From NCBI GenBank assembly GCA_021816765.1, contig JAKAXB010000003.1:164074-220780 (forward strand): DNA of 56,707 nucleotides, given 5' to 3'. A program made the translations under genes and the position numbers. Positions 42,416 to 51,294 of this stretch are shown piece after piece. The notes under the pieces are model-generated. The model worked only from the letters and a program-made list of their open reading frames with translations. It had not been told where the DNA came from and did no database searches. The number at the start of each line of letters is the position of its first letter. The stretch's first letter is position 1. Source of the DNA: Natronospirales bacterium. Lineage in GTDB: Bacteria; Pseudomonadota; Gammaproteobacteria; Natronospirales; REEB76.

Positions 42416-42931
42416 TTACATTTCGTTGTGAATCTTAGCCACGCCTTTTGACCAATACCAGTTCACCACCAACCCGCCCACGCCCAGGATCACGAACCAG
42501 ATCAGCACCCATTCCGGCATGCTGAGCCCCAGGAAACGCCAGGTGACTACCGAGCAGTCGGCAGTGCCGGTAAAGGCCTTGACGATGAACTGGTTGAGCG
42601 GCAGGGTCTCGAACATGTAGTTCAAGCCGGGGCCGCAGGGCGGCGTGAGGTAGTCAGGCAAATGCTGCACATAGATATGCCGGATGGATACCGCCGAACC
42701 GGCGCAGGCGACAAGCAGCAACAGAGTGCCGTAGATACGCGCACCCACGGCCTTGGGGTGATGCAGCAGTGCGATCAAAAAGATACCACCCAGGGTAATC
42801 ATGGCGATACGCTGAAAGATGCACAGCACGCAGGGTTCCAAACCATCGTGGAACTGCGAATAGTAGGCATACACCATCAGCAGCACACAGATCAGGAACC
42901 CGGCAAGATTTCCAAGGCGGCGTAAAGGCAT
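42416..42931 (-). CDS. dsbB: Disulfide bond formation protein DsbB
   Basis: Inner-membrane quinone reductase that reoxidises the periplasmic oxidant DsbA. 171 residues with four transmembrane helices. The first redox pair is Cys34-Val-Leu-Cys37 in EPCVLCIFQRIAM and the second periplasmic pair is Cys99/Cys126 (PPCGPGLNY ... GTADCSVV), so both couples are intact. The Arg after the CxxC segment, important for quinone interaction, is present. dsbA is not in the window. Confidence 0.96.
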   Translation of the reverse strand: MPLRRLGNLAGFLICVLLMVYAYYSQFHDGLEPCVLCIFQRIAMITLGGIFLIALLHHPKAVGARIYGTLLLLVACAGSAVSIRHIYVQHLPDYLTPPCGPGLNYMFETLPLNQFIVKAFTGTADCSVVTWRFLGLSMPEWVLIWFVILGVGGLVVNWYWSKGVAKIHNEM

Positions 42932-43011
42932 GCAAATCTCCTCGCCCTAATCATGCCCGGCAACAGGCAAGACGGCATTCATTTTCTGTTAAAAACCCGG
43001 AAACCTGTGCT

Positions 43012-43731
43012 TCAGGGCCGCTCGTGCACTTCGCGTTCCATTACCTCAAAGCCGGCATGGCGAACATCCTTGCCCTGCACCAGATAGACCACATACTCGC
43101 ATATGTTCTTGGCGTGATCGCCGATGCGCTCCAGGGCGCGTGCCGACCACATGACATCCAGCACCTGCCTGATGGTGCGCGGATCCTCCATCATGAAGGT
43201 GATGGATTGCCGCGTCAGAGCCTCGTATTCATCATCCACACGTGCATCCTCGCGCGCCACATGCACCGCCGCTTCTGCGTCCATGCGCGCAAACGCATCC
43301 AGGGCATCATGTACCATGCCCTGCGCATGACCGCCAAGATGCTGTAAGGCTACATAACGGTCACCGGCCCGCTCCATCTCGGCGAGACGCGCGGCAAAAC
43401 GGCCGATTTTCTCCGCCTCATCGCCAATGCGTTCCAGATCGGTAATAGTCTTGATGATGGCGAGGATCAGGCGCAGGTCACTGGCGGCCGGTTGACGGCG
43501 CGCTAAAATCCGGCTGCATTCCTCGTCAATGGCAACCTCCATCTGGTTGACCTTGTAGTCTTGCTGCTCAATACTGCGTCCGAGTTCGCTGTCGCTCTCC
43601 GTTAACGCGCGTAAGGCGTCTGAAATCTGCTGTTCCACCAGCCCGCCCATGGTTAGCACGTGATTACGGATATTTTCCAGCTCTTCATTGAACTTCTGGG
43701 AGATATGATGTGTCAGGTTCAGCTTATTCAT
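43012..43731 (-). CDS. phoU: Phosphate signalling protein PhoU
   Basis: Negative modulator of the Pho regulon linking the Pst transporter to PhoR. 239 residues composed of two repeated three-helix bundles with the family pattern (GGLVEQQISDALRAL in the first, LGGHAQGMVHDALDAF in the second) and the metal-binding-type ERIGDEAEKIG and ERIGDHAKNICEYVVYLVQGKD motifs. It is encoded downstream of phoB-phoR on the same strand with a 73-base gap that contains a TATACT -10-like element. No pst transport genes are in the window. Confidence 0.96.
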   Translation of the reverse strand: MNKLNLTHHISQKFNEELENIRNHVLTMGGLVEQQISDALRALTESDSELGRSIEQQDYKVNQMEVAIDEECSRILARRQPAASDLRLILAIIKTITDLERIGDEAEKIGRFAARLAEMERAGDRYVALQHLGGHAQGMVHDALDAFARMDAEAAVHVAREDARVDDEYEALTRQSITFMMEDPRTIRQVLDVMWSARALERIGDHAKNICEYVVYLVQGKDVRHAGFEVMEREVHERP

Positions 43732-43804
43732 GGCGAATGCCTCGGAATATCAGTGCTACAACACCGGCACACAGTATACGCAAGCCAGAGAATAAACGCA
43801 TACC

Positions 43805-45115
43805 TCAGCCTGTGCCGGCTTTGTCCGCTTCGCGGCGTACACGTTCACGCGTAAACCTGCAGCTGAAGACACTGCCGCGTCCGGGCTCACTGCTGATGGC
43901 AAGGGAAGCTCCATGGTGCTGCAGTACGTGCTTGACGATGGCCAGTCCAAGCCCGGTACCGCCGCTGGCGCGATGACGGGACTTGTCTACACGGTAAAAC
44001 CGCTCAGTGAGGCGTGGAATATGCTCCGCCGGAATGCCGATGCCGGTATCAGACACAGTGAATTGGGCTGCTTCGCCTTCCTGCTTCCAGCTCAGCGTCA
44101 CTTTTCCGCTTGCCGGCGTGTAGTTCATGGCATTAAATAACAGGTTGGAAAACGCGCTGTAAATCTCACGTTCAGCGCCAAGCAGAAACAGCATCTCGTC
44201 CACTTCCAATAGGATATCCCGCGGACCACAACCCAGGGACAAGGCTTCTTCACATATGCGCCGAATGAGAGCCGGCACATCTACTGGCGAATAAGGCGCC
44301 TCGTGCTGCTCATTTTCAAGGCGGGACAGCTCCAGTAAATCACTCACTATCGCGGTCATGCGCGCGGCCTGATGCAGCATTTCCTCCAGCGGCTTGCGCC
44401 AGTCCTGCATCAATTGCGCATCCTCATGCATTGCCTCCAGATAACCGCTCATGACGGTCAGCGGTGAACGCAACTCGTGTGATGCATTGGCAACGAATTC
44501 ACGGCGCATTTCCTCCAGCCGGCGCAGACGGGTTGTATCGCGTACCAGAACCAGCCGCTGCTCAAGGCCATATGGGACGATGCGCAGGGTCAGATGCTGG
44601 GTACGCGAGAACGGTGAAACCAGGGATACCGGCTCGTCGTAATGATTATCCCGCAGGTAGCGGATGAAATCCGGATGCCGCATCAGATTGGGGAGACGTT
44701 GCCCCACATCCTGCGGAACACGCAGATGCAAAAGCCGACCCGCTGCCTCATTGAGCCAGCGGATTTCGCCCGTGTGATTCATGATGATGACGCCATCCGG
44801 CATAGCGGTGGTGAAATTGCGGATTTCACGCAGCAGCTGCACCAGATGCCGCTTGCGTGTGCGCTCGCGCCGCCGCAGCAGATAAATATGGTTACAGATT
44901 TCGCCCCAGACACCCGTGGTCGTCGGCGAATTAAATCGCCGGCCGCGACCCAGCCAACGCTCCAACCTATATAAGTTGACGATATTCCAGACGAGATATA
45001 TCGAGACCGCGATAAACAGCCATATGCCGATATGGCCGAAGATTCCGCCCGTCAACATTGCCACCGCAAGCAGCAACGCCAAACGCAGCATCTCCTGTGG
45101 CCAACTTTGACTCAC
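43805..45115 (-). CDS. phoR: Phosphate regulon sensor histidine kinase PhoR
   Basis: Membrane sensor kinase responding to phosphate limitation through Pst/PhoU. 436 residues. Two N-terminal transmembrane helices (about 8-45) precede a basic linker, a PAS domain (about 98-200, with GVIIMNHTGEIRWLNEAAGRLL), the HisKA segment FVANASHELRSPLTVMSGYL with the phospho-accepting His near residue 218, and a HATPase domain with FNAMNYTPASGKVTLSW, SDTGIGIPAEH and GGTGLGLAIVKHVLQHHGA. The start is a GTG that overlaps the phoB stop (GTGA). Confidence 0.96.
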   Translation of the reverse strand: MSQSWPQEMLRLALLLAVAMLTGGIFGHIGIWLFIAVSIYLVWNIVNLYRLERWLGRGRRFNSPTTTGVWGEICNHIYLLRRRERTRKRHLVQLLREIRNFTTAMPDGVIIMNHTGEIRWLNEAAGRLLHLRVPQDVGQRLPNLMRHPDFIRYLRDNHYDEPVSLVSPFSRTQHLTLRIVPYGLEQRLVLVRDTTRLRRLEEMRREFVANASHELRSPLTVMSGYLEAMHEDAQLMQDWRKPLEEMLHQAARMTAIVSDLLELSRLENEQHEAPYSPVDVPALIRRICEEALSLGCGPRDILLEVDEMLFLLGAEREIYSAFSNLLFNAMNYTPASGKVTLSWKQEGEAAQFTVSDTGIGIPAEHIPRLTERFYRVDKSRHRASGGTGLGLAIVKHVLQHHGASLAISSEPGRGSVFSCRFTRERVRREADKAGTG

Positions 45116-45810
45116 TTGCTGTCCCGTTGCGTCCCAGGCGAGAAACGATACCCTGCACCACGTACTGTCTCAACATACTGGGCGCAACCATGTTCTTCCA
45201 GGACGCGCCGCAGACGCCGGATATGCACATCCACGGTTCGCTCTTCCACATATATACCGCTCCACATGCGATCAAGAACCTGAGCGCGGCTGAACACGCG
45301 CTCCGGGTGAATCATGAAGAATTTCAGCAAACGATATTCTGTCGGCCCAAGGATAACTTCCCTGCCATTGATGGTGACACGATGGCTGACGGTGTTCATG
45401 TCTATGGCGCCAGACACCAGCCGTTCTTCGTGATTACTTGTGCGACGCAGTACCGCTTCTATGCGCGCCACCAGTTCGCGTGCAGAGAATGGCTTGGTGA
45501 CATAGTCGTCGACACCACTCTGCAAGCCCGTGACCTTATCATCCTCTGCTGCCCGCGCCGTAAGCATGATGATGGGAAGTTCGCGCGTGGCTTCATCCCG
45601 GCGCAGTGCACGTGCGAATTCCAGTCCACTCATGTCCGGCAGCATCCAGTCCAGCAATAACAGGTCCGGCAGCCGGTCTGCAATGACCGTACGTGCTGCG
45701 GTGCAGTCACCCGCCTCCATCACTTGGTAACCCACCCGCTTCAGGCCAAAGCTCACCATTTCCCGCAGCGCGCGTTCATCCTCGACGATCAGAATGTTTT
45801 TTTCCACCAT
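45112..45810 (-). CDS. phoB: Phosphate regulon response regulator PhoB
   Basis: OmpR-family activator of the Pho regulon. 232 residues. The receiver domain (about 1-122) has the acidic pocket VEDE near residue 10, the phosphorylated Asp54 in LLLDWMLPDMSG and the Lys in YVTKPFSARELVARI. The C-terminal winged helix has LGPTEYRLLKFFMIHPERVFSR and VEERTVDVHIRRLR. The ATG at 45810 is used; a longer in-frame reading through the tsaB gap is rejected. A clear pho box upstream was not found. Confidence 0.97.
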   Translation of the reverse strand: MVEKNILIVEDERALREMVSFGLKRVGYQVMEAGDCTAARTVIADRLPDLLLLDWMLPDMSGLEFARALRRDEATRELPIIMLTARAAEDDKVTGLQSGVDDYVTKPFSARELVARIEAVLRRTSNHEERLVSGAIDMNTVSHRVTINGREVILGPTEYRLLKFFMIHPERVFSRAQVLDRMWSGIYVEERTVDVHIRRLRRVLEEHGCAQYVETVRGAGYRFSPGTQRDSK

Positions 45811-45831
45811 GAATCTGCCACGTCTCTGTGA

Positions 45832-45851
45832 CCGCTGTATTAAAACAGCGG
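45832..45851. promoter_or_regulatory. Inverted repeat in the tsaB-phoB gap
   Basis: CCGCTGT and ACAGCGG, a perfect 7-base inverted repeat, flank a 6-base A+T spacer (ATTAAA) in the 56-base gap before phoB. The layout fits either a dimeric repressor or activator operator or a short hairpin; no U-run follows, so a terminator is less likely. It does not match the direct-repeat pho box. Function unknown. Confidence 0.35.
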
Positions 45852-45866
45852 CGTATGACAAGCCGG

Positions 45867-46553
45867 TTACAGCGGGGACTTCGGCCACGCCACCCGTTCA
45901 CGGAGATACACGGGCACCGCCGCCTCCGCGTCCACGGCCTGCCCTCGCGCCAACGCCTGCCTGGCAAGGGCGGCAATATCGCGTGCCGCCGGTAACAGCG
46001 TGTCGTCCTGACCTGCCATTGCCGAACCCAGCCGCTCCATGAGTGTCTTCCCATGAACGCGTAAACCCGGGCCCGCTGCAAACCAGGGGCCCGCATCGGG
46101 CAAATGCATCCTTTCCGGCGTGACTAGCAACTCCTCCCCGCCAGCGCTGGTACTGCCTTCAGCAGATACCTTGTAGGTGCAGTAATACACTTCACCCATG
46201 CGCGCATCCAGACAGGACAGTATCCTGCTACTGTTATGCAGGCGGTGTGCGCCCACCGCCAGGGCCATGAGATCCGACACCGGTACCACAGGCAGATCCA
46301 CCCCAAAGGCCAGGCCCTGGATCATCGCTGCCGCCACGCGCACGCCTGTGAACCCTCCAGGACCTCGCCCGAAAGCCAGGGCATCGAGTTGCGCAAGCGA
46401 GACGCCCGCCGTGGAAAGCAAGGCTTCCACCATGGGTAAAATCAACTCCGCATGCGCACGCACCGCGGTTTGGCAGCGCTCCTCAATATGATCTTCAATC
46501 ATCAGTGCTGCTGAACAACGCTGCGTCGCGGTATCCACTGCCAGTATTTTCAT
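45867..46553 (-). CDS. tsaB: tRNA threonylcarbamoyladenosine biosynthesis protein TsaB
   Basis: Non-catalytic partner of TsaD in forming t6A37 on ANN-decoding tRNAs; also called YeaZ. 228 residues of the ASKHA fold. MKILAVDTATQRCSAAL at the N-terminus, HAELILPMVEALL, and GRGPGGFTGVRVAAAMIQGLAFG are the family motifs. The ATG at 46553 overlaps the stop of the upstream yoaA-like gene (4 bases), the same yoaA-tsaB pairing seen in E. coli. TsaD, TsaC and TsaE are not in the window. Confidence 0.95.
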   Translation of the reverse strand: MKILAVDTATQRCSAALMIEDHIEERCQTAVRAHAELILPMVEALLSTAGVSLAQLDALAFGRGPGGFTGVRVAAAMIQGLAFGVDLPVVPVSDLMALAVGAHRLHNSSRILSCLDARMGEVYYCTYKVSAEGSTSAGGEELLVTPERMHLPDAGPWFAAGPGLRVHGKTLMERLGSAMAGQDDTLLPAARDIAALARQALARGQAVDAEAAVPVYLRERVAWPKSPL

Positions 46554-48526
46554 ACCGGCACCTGCCGCACACAAATTGGCAGAATGCGCGCAAGAAACGT
46601 CTGCACTTCCTCCAATTTTCGGGTACGTTGCATGGGTGGCAAGCTCTCCAGGAACAACTTGCCGTAGCCCTTTTGTGTCACGCGCGGATCGCACAACATC
46701 AACACGCCGGTATCCGTATCGTCACGGATAAGTCTTCCCACGCCTTGCTTGAGAGCAAGGACTGCCTGTGGTAACTGATACTCGATGAATGGCTCATGTC
46801 CCTGACGTGCGAGCGCTGCGAGACGGGCCTTCATAACCGGATCACCTGGTGACGCGAACGGCAGCCGGTCGATCACCACCAGCGACAGTGCCGGTCCCTT
46901 TACGTCCACTCCTTCCCAGAAACTGGCCGTCCCCAGGAGTACCGCATTGCCCAGTTCGCGGAAGCGCTCCAACAAGCGCCGTCGGGGCGCTTCGCCCTGC
47001 ACCAGCAGGGGGAAATCCAACCGGCCCCGCAGTTGCTCCGCCGCTTCCTGCAAAGCCCGATGGCTGGTGAACAGCAGGAAAGCGCGACCACCGCTCGCAC
47101 GGATCACCGGCAATGCCGCCCGCACCACAGCCGAGGTATAGCCAGGTATATTCACATCAGGCAGGTTGGATGGAAGATAGAGCAACGCGTTATTCTCATA
47201 ATCGAACGGGCTGCCGAGCAAAAGCTCCTGTGTCTCCGCAAGTCCGAGCCGCTCGCGAAAGTGTGCAAACCCTCCGTTAATGGACAGGGTGGCGGATATA
47301 AAGATCCATGCACAATGCGTCTCCTGCATACACGCCTGAAAGCGATCAGCCGCATCCAGCGGTGTCAAGTTGAGGCTGAAGCCACGGCCATGTCGTTCGA
47401 CCCAGCGCACATGTTCCTCAGCCTGATCTTCCTCGACAAATTGCCCCAAACGCGTGGTGACGCCTGCCATCCGCTGCCGGCAGTTATCCATCCCCGTTGA
47501 GCGTTCAGCAAGCATTTCCAGGGCCTGCCCCAATTGCTGCAGAGTTGTATCCAGCGCATGTAGCGCCGTCTGCAGGCCTTGCTGAGGATGCAACTCTCGC
47601 CATTCAGTCCGGCTTGCCACCTGGCTGAAGCGCTGTTGCAGATCGGTAAGGGACGTTTCCACCTTTGCCAGTCCACTTTCAAAGCCTGGCGTGTCCGCGG
47701 CCGTCTCCCGGTATTCCCGCCGGGTATCTTGTACCAGTTCCTGGAGCTGCCGGCTGGAGAGGCCCATGCTGAAATGTTGTGTGGCGATATCCGGCAGCTG
47801 ATGAGCCTCATCCACAATGACCGCGTCCACGCCAGGCAGCAGCGCGCCGAAGCCTGCCTCCTTGAGCAGCATGTCGGCCAACAGCAAGTGATGGTTAACC
47901 ACCACAATATCCGCTGCCTGTGCACGACGGCGCGCCTCAATCACGAAACAACGCGCATATTCCGGGCATCCCTGGCCGAGACAATTCTCCGCTGTGGATG
48001 TGACTTGGGACCAGACAGGAGAATTTTCAGGTACAGCGCCAAGCTCTGCGATTTCACCGCTGTGTGTGTCACGCGCCCAATCCCCGATATGAGCGAGTTC
48101 GCGCACACTCCCCGTTTTATCGAACAGCCCTTCGTTGCTGTTCAGAATACGTCCGAGACGATGACGACAGAGATAATTGGATCGACCCTTGAGCAAGGTC
48201 ATTTTCACCGGCATACCCAGTACCTCGCGTACCGCCGGTAAGTCACGGTGGTATAACTGGTCCTGGAGTGCGCGCGTACCGGTGGAAATCAGGATGCGTT
48301 TCCCTGAAAGCAGCGCTGGTATGAGGTAGGCAAAGGTCTTGCCCGTGCCCGTACCCGCTTCCGCAATCAGAGTATCCTGCTTTGACAGTGCGCGTCCCAC
48401 TGCCGCGGCCAGCACCTGCTGTGTAGTGCGCGGAGCAAATCCAGGCAATTTCTCCGTCAATACGCCATCCGTACCCAGCAACTCGGAATAGTCAGAGGTG
48501 CTCCGGAGAGAACTCATGTCCTGCAT
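46550..48526 (-). CDS. yoaA: ATP-dependent helicase, YoaA/DinG family (XPD-like, Fe-S)
   Basis: Superfamily 2 DNA helicase of the XPD/DinG group. E. coli YoaA works with the clamp-loader subunit chi in repair at stalled forks. 658 residues. Walker A EAGTGTGKT ends at Lys63-Thr64. Four cysteines placed like the 4Fe-4S ligands of the family are Cys120, Cys182, Cys187 and Cys193. The Walker B is VDEAHQL (about 238-244). Late motifs VLLGTASFWEGVDVKG and QGVGRLIRDDTDTGVL match family motifs V and VI. YoaA rather than DinG is inferred from length and the following tsaB. Confidence 0.93.
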   Translation of the reverse strand: MQDMSSLRSTSDYSELLGTDGVLTEKLPGFAPRTTQQVLAAAVGRALSKQDTLIAEAGTGTGKTFAYLIPALLSGKRILISTGTRALQDQLYHRDLPAVREVLGMPVKMTLLKGRSNYLCRHRLGRILNSNEGLFDKTGSVRELAHIGDWARDTHSGEIAELGAVPENSPVWSQVTSTAENCLGQGCPEYARCFVIEARRRAQAADIVVVNHHLLLADMLLKEAGFGALLPGVDAVIVDEAHQLPDIATQHFSMGLSSRQLQELVQDTRREYRETAADTPGFESGLAKVETSLTDLQQRFSQVASRTEWRELHPQQGLQTALHALDTTLQQLGQALEMLAERSTGMDNCRQRMAGVTTRLGQFVEEDQAEEHVRWVERHGRGFSLNLTPLDAADRFQACMQETHCAWIFISATLSINGGFAHFRERLGLAETQELLLGSPFDYENNALLYLPSNLPDVNIPGYTSAVVRAALPVIRASGGRAFLLFTSHRALQEAAEQLRGRLDFPLLVQGEAPRRRLLERFRELGNAVLLGTASFWEGVDVKGPALSLVVIDRLPFASPGDPVMKARLAALARQGHEPFIEYQLPQAVLALKQGVGRLIRDDTDTGVLMLCDPRVTQKGYGKLFLESLPPMQRTRKLEEVQTFLARILPICVRQVPV

Positions 48527-48543
48527 GATTGAAGCACGGACTG

Positions 48544-49290
48544 TCAGGGTGCAAGGTCCAAGGGTGATTTCTTGAGTGCGTCCACCTGTGTCTGACTCAG
48601 CACACTTTGCTGGGCATCCATTTGCAGCACGGCGTTACGCAGTGCGAGTATCTTATCCCGGTTTTCCAGCTGCCTGAAGTCTCTTGGGTCAGCCGCTAAG
48701 GCGACTAATAACGCAATATCCTGCGGTTGCAGTTGCACAAATGGTTTCTTGAAATAAGCCAGGCTGGCTGCGGCAAATCCACTAATCAGCTGGCCGTTGC
48801 GTCGCCCCAAATTGACATCATTGATAAAGGCTTCAAGAAGATCAGTGCGGGAATAACGCAACTGCAAAGCCACTGACATTATGGCGGTGGAAGGAGCAGA
48901 GCCGTCTGGAAAATATATGCGCACCAAACGGCTGGTCAGTGGGCTAAGGGTTATATTGCTGTTATTGTAGAAGTTTGGATCCATGGCAGCCAATAATGTA
49001 TTCGGAAGAAATTGCGTGGTAGTCTGCAAATTCAAGGTCACGCGATTATGACCTAGCGCATTCGCTGTGCGATCAGCGGTAAAGCGGTTATCAACTTGGT
49101 GGGTCAGCCAGCCTGCATAGCCAAGTGCGGCTATGATGACCAGAACTATGGCCATCAACACAATAAGCACTCCATAGGATTTGCGTTTGGCAGTTGATTT
49201 TTTCGTGGCTCGCTCACGCCGCCGACGGATCACCCGCTGGGTGTCGTCACTGCGCCGCTTGAGAACCTCCCTGATGGTGTGCTCGCCCAT
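48544..49290 (-). CDS. PBP1B-like pseudo-glycosyltransferase (degenerate GT51), membrane-anchored
   Basis: A 248-residue protein. A strongly basic cytoplasmic N-terminus (RRSDDTQRVIRRRRERATKK) and one transmembrane helix (VLIVLMAIVLVIIAALGYAG, about 41-60) precede a periplasmic part that follows the GT51 domain of PBP1B. RYSRTDLLEAFINDVNLG, AAASLAYFKKPFVQLQPQDIALLVALAADP and a final QTQVDALKKSPLDL match the E. coli PBP1B segments by eye. Both catalytic glutamates are missing: the TEDRHFY-type motif reads AMDPNFY, and the second Glu falls in STAIMSVAL. The GGSTLTQQL helix is absent and there is no transpeptidase domain. It cannot be a normal murein synthase; a scaffold or regulator of PBP1B is inferred. 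It lies 17 bases upstream of yoaA. Confidence 0.72.
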   Translation of the reverse strand: MGEHTIREVLKRRSDDTQRVIRRRRERATKKSTAKRKSYGVLIVLMAIVLVIIAALGYAGWLTHQVDNRFTADRTANALGHNRVTLNLQTTTQFLPNTLLAAMDPNFYNNSNITLSPLTSRLVRIYFPDGSAPSTAIMSVALQLRYSRTDLLEAFINDVNLGRRNGQLISGFAAASLAYFKKPFVQLQPQDIALLVALAADPRDFRQLENRDKILALRNAVLQMDAQQSVLSQTQVDALKKSPLDLAP

Positions 49291-49486
49291 AACCAGCCCT
49301 TGTTATAGAATACCGAAAAGCATCTTGACAACATTCTAGCATCCATGCATGCCGCTCGCGTGCCATGACGCGACTGAATAGAGGCTTCCTTTACCCGCCG
49401 GATGTCGTGAGCGTTATAATATTGACTTTGTAGAGCTCGGGCGCACCCAACCTGCCTTATATCCACCCCCAACCCACGGGATAGCA

Positions 49487-51229
49487 ATGACCAATAATAG
49501 AGCGCTTTCTGACTGGGTCGTGCAGGTGGCACGCCACACCCAACCAGACCGCATACACTGGTGCGATGGTTCGGATACCGAGTATGGGGGCTTGGTGGAG
49601 GAAATGCTTGGGAGCGGCATGCTCCAGGAGCTCAACCAGAAAACCTACCCTAACTGCTATCTGCACCGCTCCAATCCGCAGGACGTGGCACGGGTGGAGC
49701 ATCTTACCTTCATCTGCAGCCACAGCAAAGACGATGCCGGTCCCAACAACCACTGGATAGACCCCGCCGAGGCTCATACCCGCATGCATGCCCTGTTCGA
49801 GGGTAGCATGCGCGGTCGAACGCTCTACGTGATTCCCTACTGCATGGGGCCAATTGATTCACCGCTGGCCCGCTGCGGGGTGGAACTCACCGATAGCCCC
49901 TATGTGGCAGCAAACATGCGCATCATGACACGTATGGGAGCTGCCGCGCTGACGCGCATCGAGCGCGAGGGCGAGTTTGTCAGAGGACTGCATTCTGTGG
50001 GCGATCTCAATCCGGAACGCCGTTTCATCATGCATTTTCCCGAAGAGCTCTCCATTCAAAGTTTTGGCTCCGGCTACGGCGGCAACGCGCTGCTCGGCAA
50101 GAAATGCCATGCGCTACGCATCGCCAGCTGGCAGGCACGGCAGGAAGGCTGGCTCGCCGAACACATGCTGATCGTCGGCATTGAAAATCCCCAGGGTGAA
50201 GTGCATTACGTGGCGGCGGCTTTCCCCTCCGCCTGCGGCAAAACCAATCTCGCCATGCTGGTCCCGCCGGAATCCCACAGGGGCTGGAAAATATGGACCA
50301 TCGGTGATGATATCTGCTGGATGCATCTCGGCAAGGATGGCAGGCTGTGGGCCATCAACCCGGAAGCGGGGTTTTTCGGCGTGCTGCCCGGTACCAACCC
50401 CAAGACTAACAAGAATGCTTACGACATGATCACTCACGACACGATTTTCACCAACGTGGCGCTGACCAAGGACAACCGGCCTTGGTGGGAAGGGCTGAAG
50501 GAAGGTTCCCCGGTAGTGGACTGGCAAGGTCGTCCATATGATGGCAGGAATGGCTCGGCCGCCCATCCGAACTCGCGCTTCACGGTATCGGCAAAGCAAA
50601 ATCCCAGCTATTCGCCGAAATCAGAGGATCCAAACGGTGTGCCCATCTCTGCCATCATCTTCGGTGGGCGACGCGCTGAAGTAGCCCCGCTGGTGTACGA
50701 GGCACGGAACTGGGCTCACGGCGTACTGATGGGCGCCAGTGTTGCCTCCGAAACCACCGCCGCTGCCACCGGCCAAGTAGGCGTGGTACGTCGCGACCCC
50801 ATGGCCATGAAACCCTTCTGTGGTTATAACTTCGCCGATTACTGGAACTACTGGTTATCATTTGCCGGAAAGTCAGCGAACTTGCCAAAAATTTTTCATG
50901 TGAACTGGTTCCGCCAGGACAAGGATGGCAAATTCATGTGGCCGGGGTTTGGTGAAAACCTGCGCGTGCTGCGCTGGATTCTTGACCGTTGCGATGGCAA
51001 GACGCAGGCTCAAGACACCGCTATCGGCTATGTACCGACAGGCGAGGTCATTGATACCCGTGGCCTGAACGTGGACGTCGAAACCATGCGGGCATTGCTG
51101 GAAGTGGACCCTGACAAGTGGCGGGAGGAAATGCAAACACTCCATGAGTATTTCCGTAGCTACGGAGAGCGCCTGCCATCAAAGCTGAGGGAGGAGCATC
51201 GGCAGGTGACTGCTGCTTTATCCCGATAA
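49487..51229 (+). CDS. pckG: Phosphoenolpyruvate carboxykinase (GTP)
   Basis: Interconverts oxaloacetate + GTP and PEP + CO2 + GDP, a gluconeogenic or anaplerotic step. 580 residues, typical of the GTP-dependent (eukaryote-like) class rather than the about 540-residue ATP class of enterobacteria. Motifs: MRGRTLYVIPYCMGP, GSGYGGNALLGKKCHALR, the kinase-1a loop AFPSACGKTNLAML with the reactive Cys, TIGDDICWMH (kinase 2) and NWFRQDKDGKFMWPGFGEN. A TATAAT at 49415-49420 lies 67 bases before the ATG, but its -35 partner is poor. It is flanked by genes on the opposite strand on both sides, so it is probably monocistronic. Confidence 0.97.
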   Translation: MTNNRALSDWVVQVARHTQPDRIHWCDGSDTEYGGLVEEMLGSGMLQELNQKTYPNCYLHRSNPQDVARVEHLTFICSHSKDDAGPNNHWIDPAEAHTRMHALFEGSMRGRTLYVIPYCMGPIDSPLARCGVELTDSPYVAANMRIMTRMGAAALTRIEREGEFVRGLHSVGDLNPERRFIMHFPEELSIQSFGSGYGGNALLGKKCHALRIASWQARQEGWLAEHMLIVGIENPQGEVHYVAAAFPSACGKTNLAMLVPPESHRGWKIWTIGDDICWMHLGKDGRLWAINPEAGFFGVLPGTNPKTNKNAYDMITHDTIFTNVALTKDNRPWWEGLKEGSPVVDWQGRPYDGRNGSAAHPNSRFTVSAKQNPSYSPKSEDPNGVPISAIIFGGRRAEVAPLVYEARNWAHGVLMGASVASETTAAATGQVGVVRRDPMAMKPFCGYNFADYWNYWLSFAGKSANLPKIFHVNWFRQDKDGKFMWPGFGENLRVLRWILDRCDGKTQAQDTAIGYVPTGEVIDTRGLNVDVETMRALLEVDPDKWREEMQTLHEYFRSYGERLPSKLREEHRQVTAALSR

Positions 51230-51294
51230 TCCTTCTTGGTAGCGGATAAAATCTCCGCCTGATGCAATCTTTCTGCCAATGCAGCAGGTGCAGC

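Noticed and set aside
49302-49331. Promoter-like TTGTCA-18-TATAAC on the minus strand before the PBP1B-like gene
   Set aside because: It would start transcription only about five bases before the ATG, with no ribosome site, so I do not list it as a feature.
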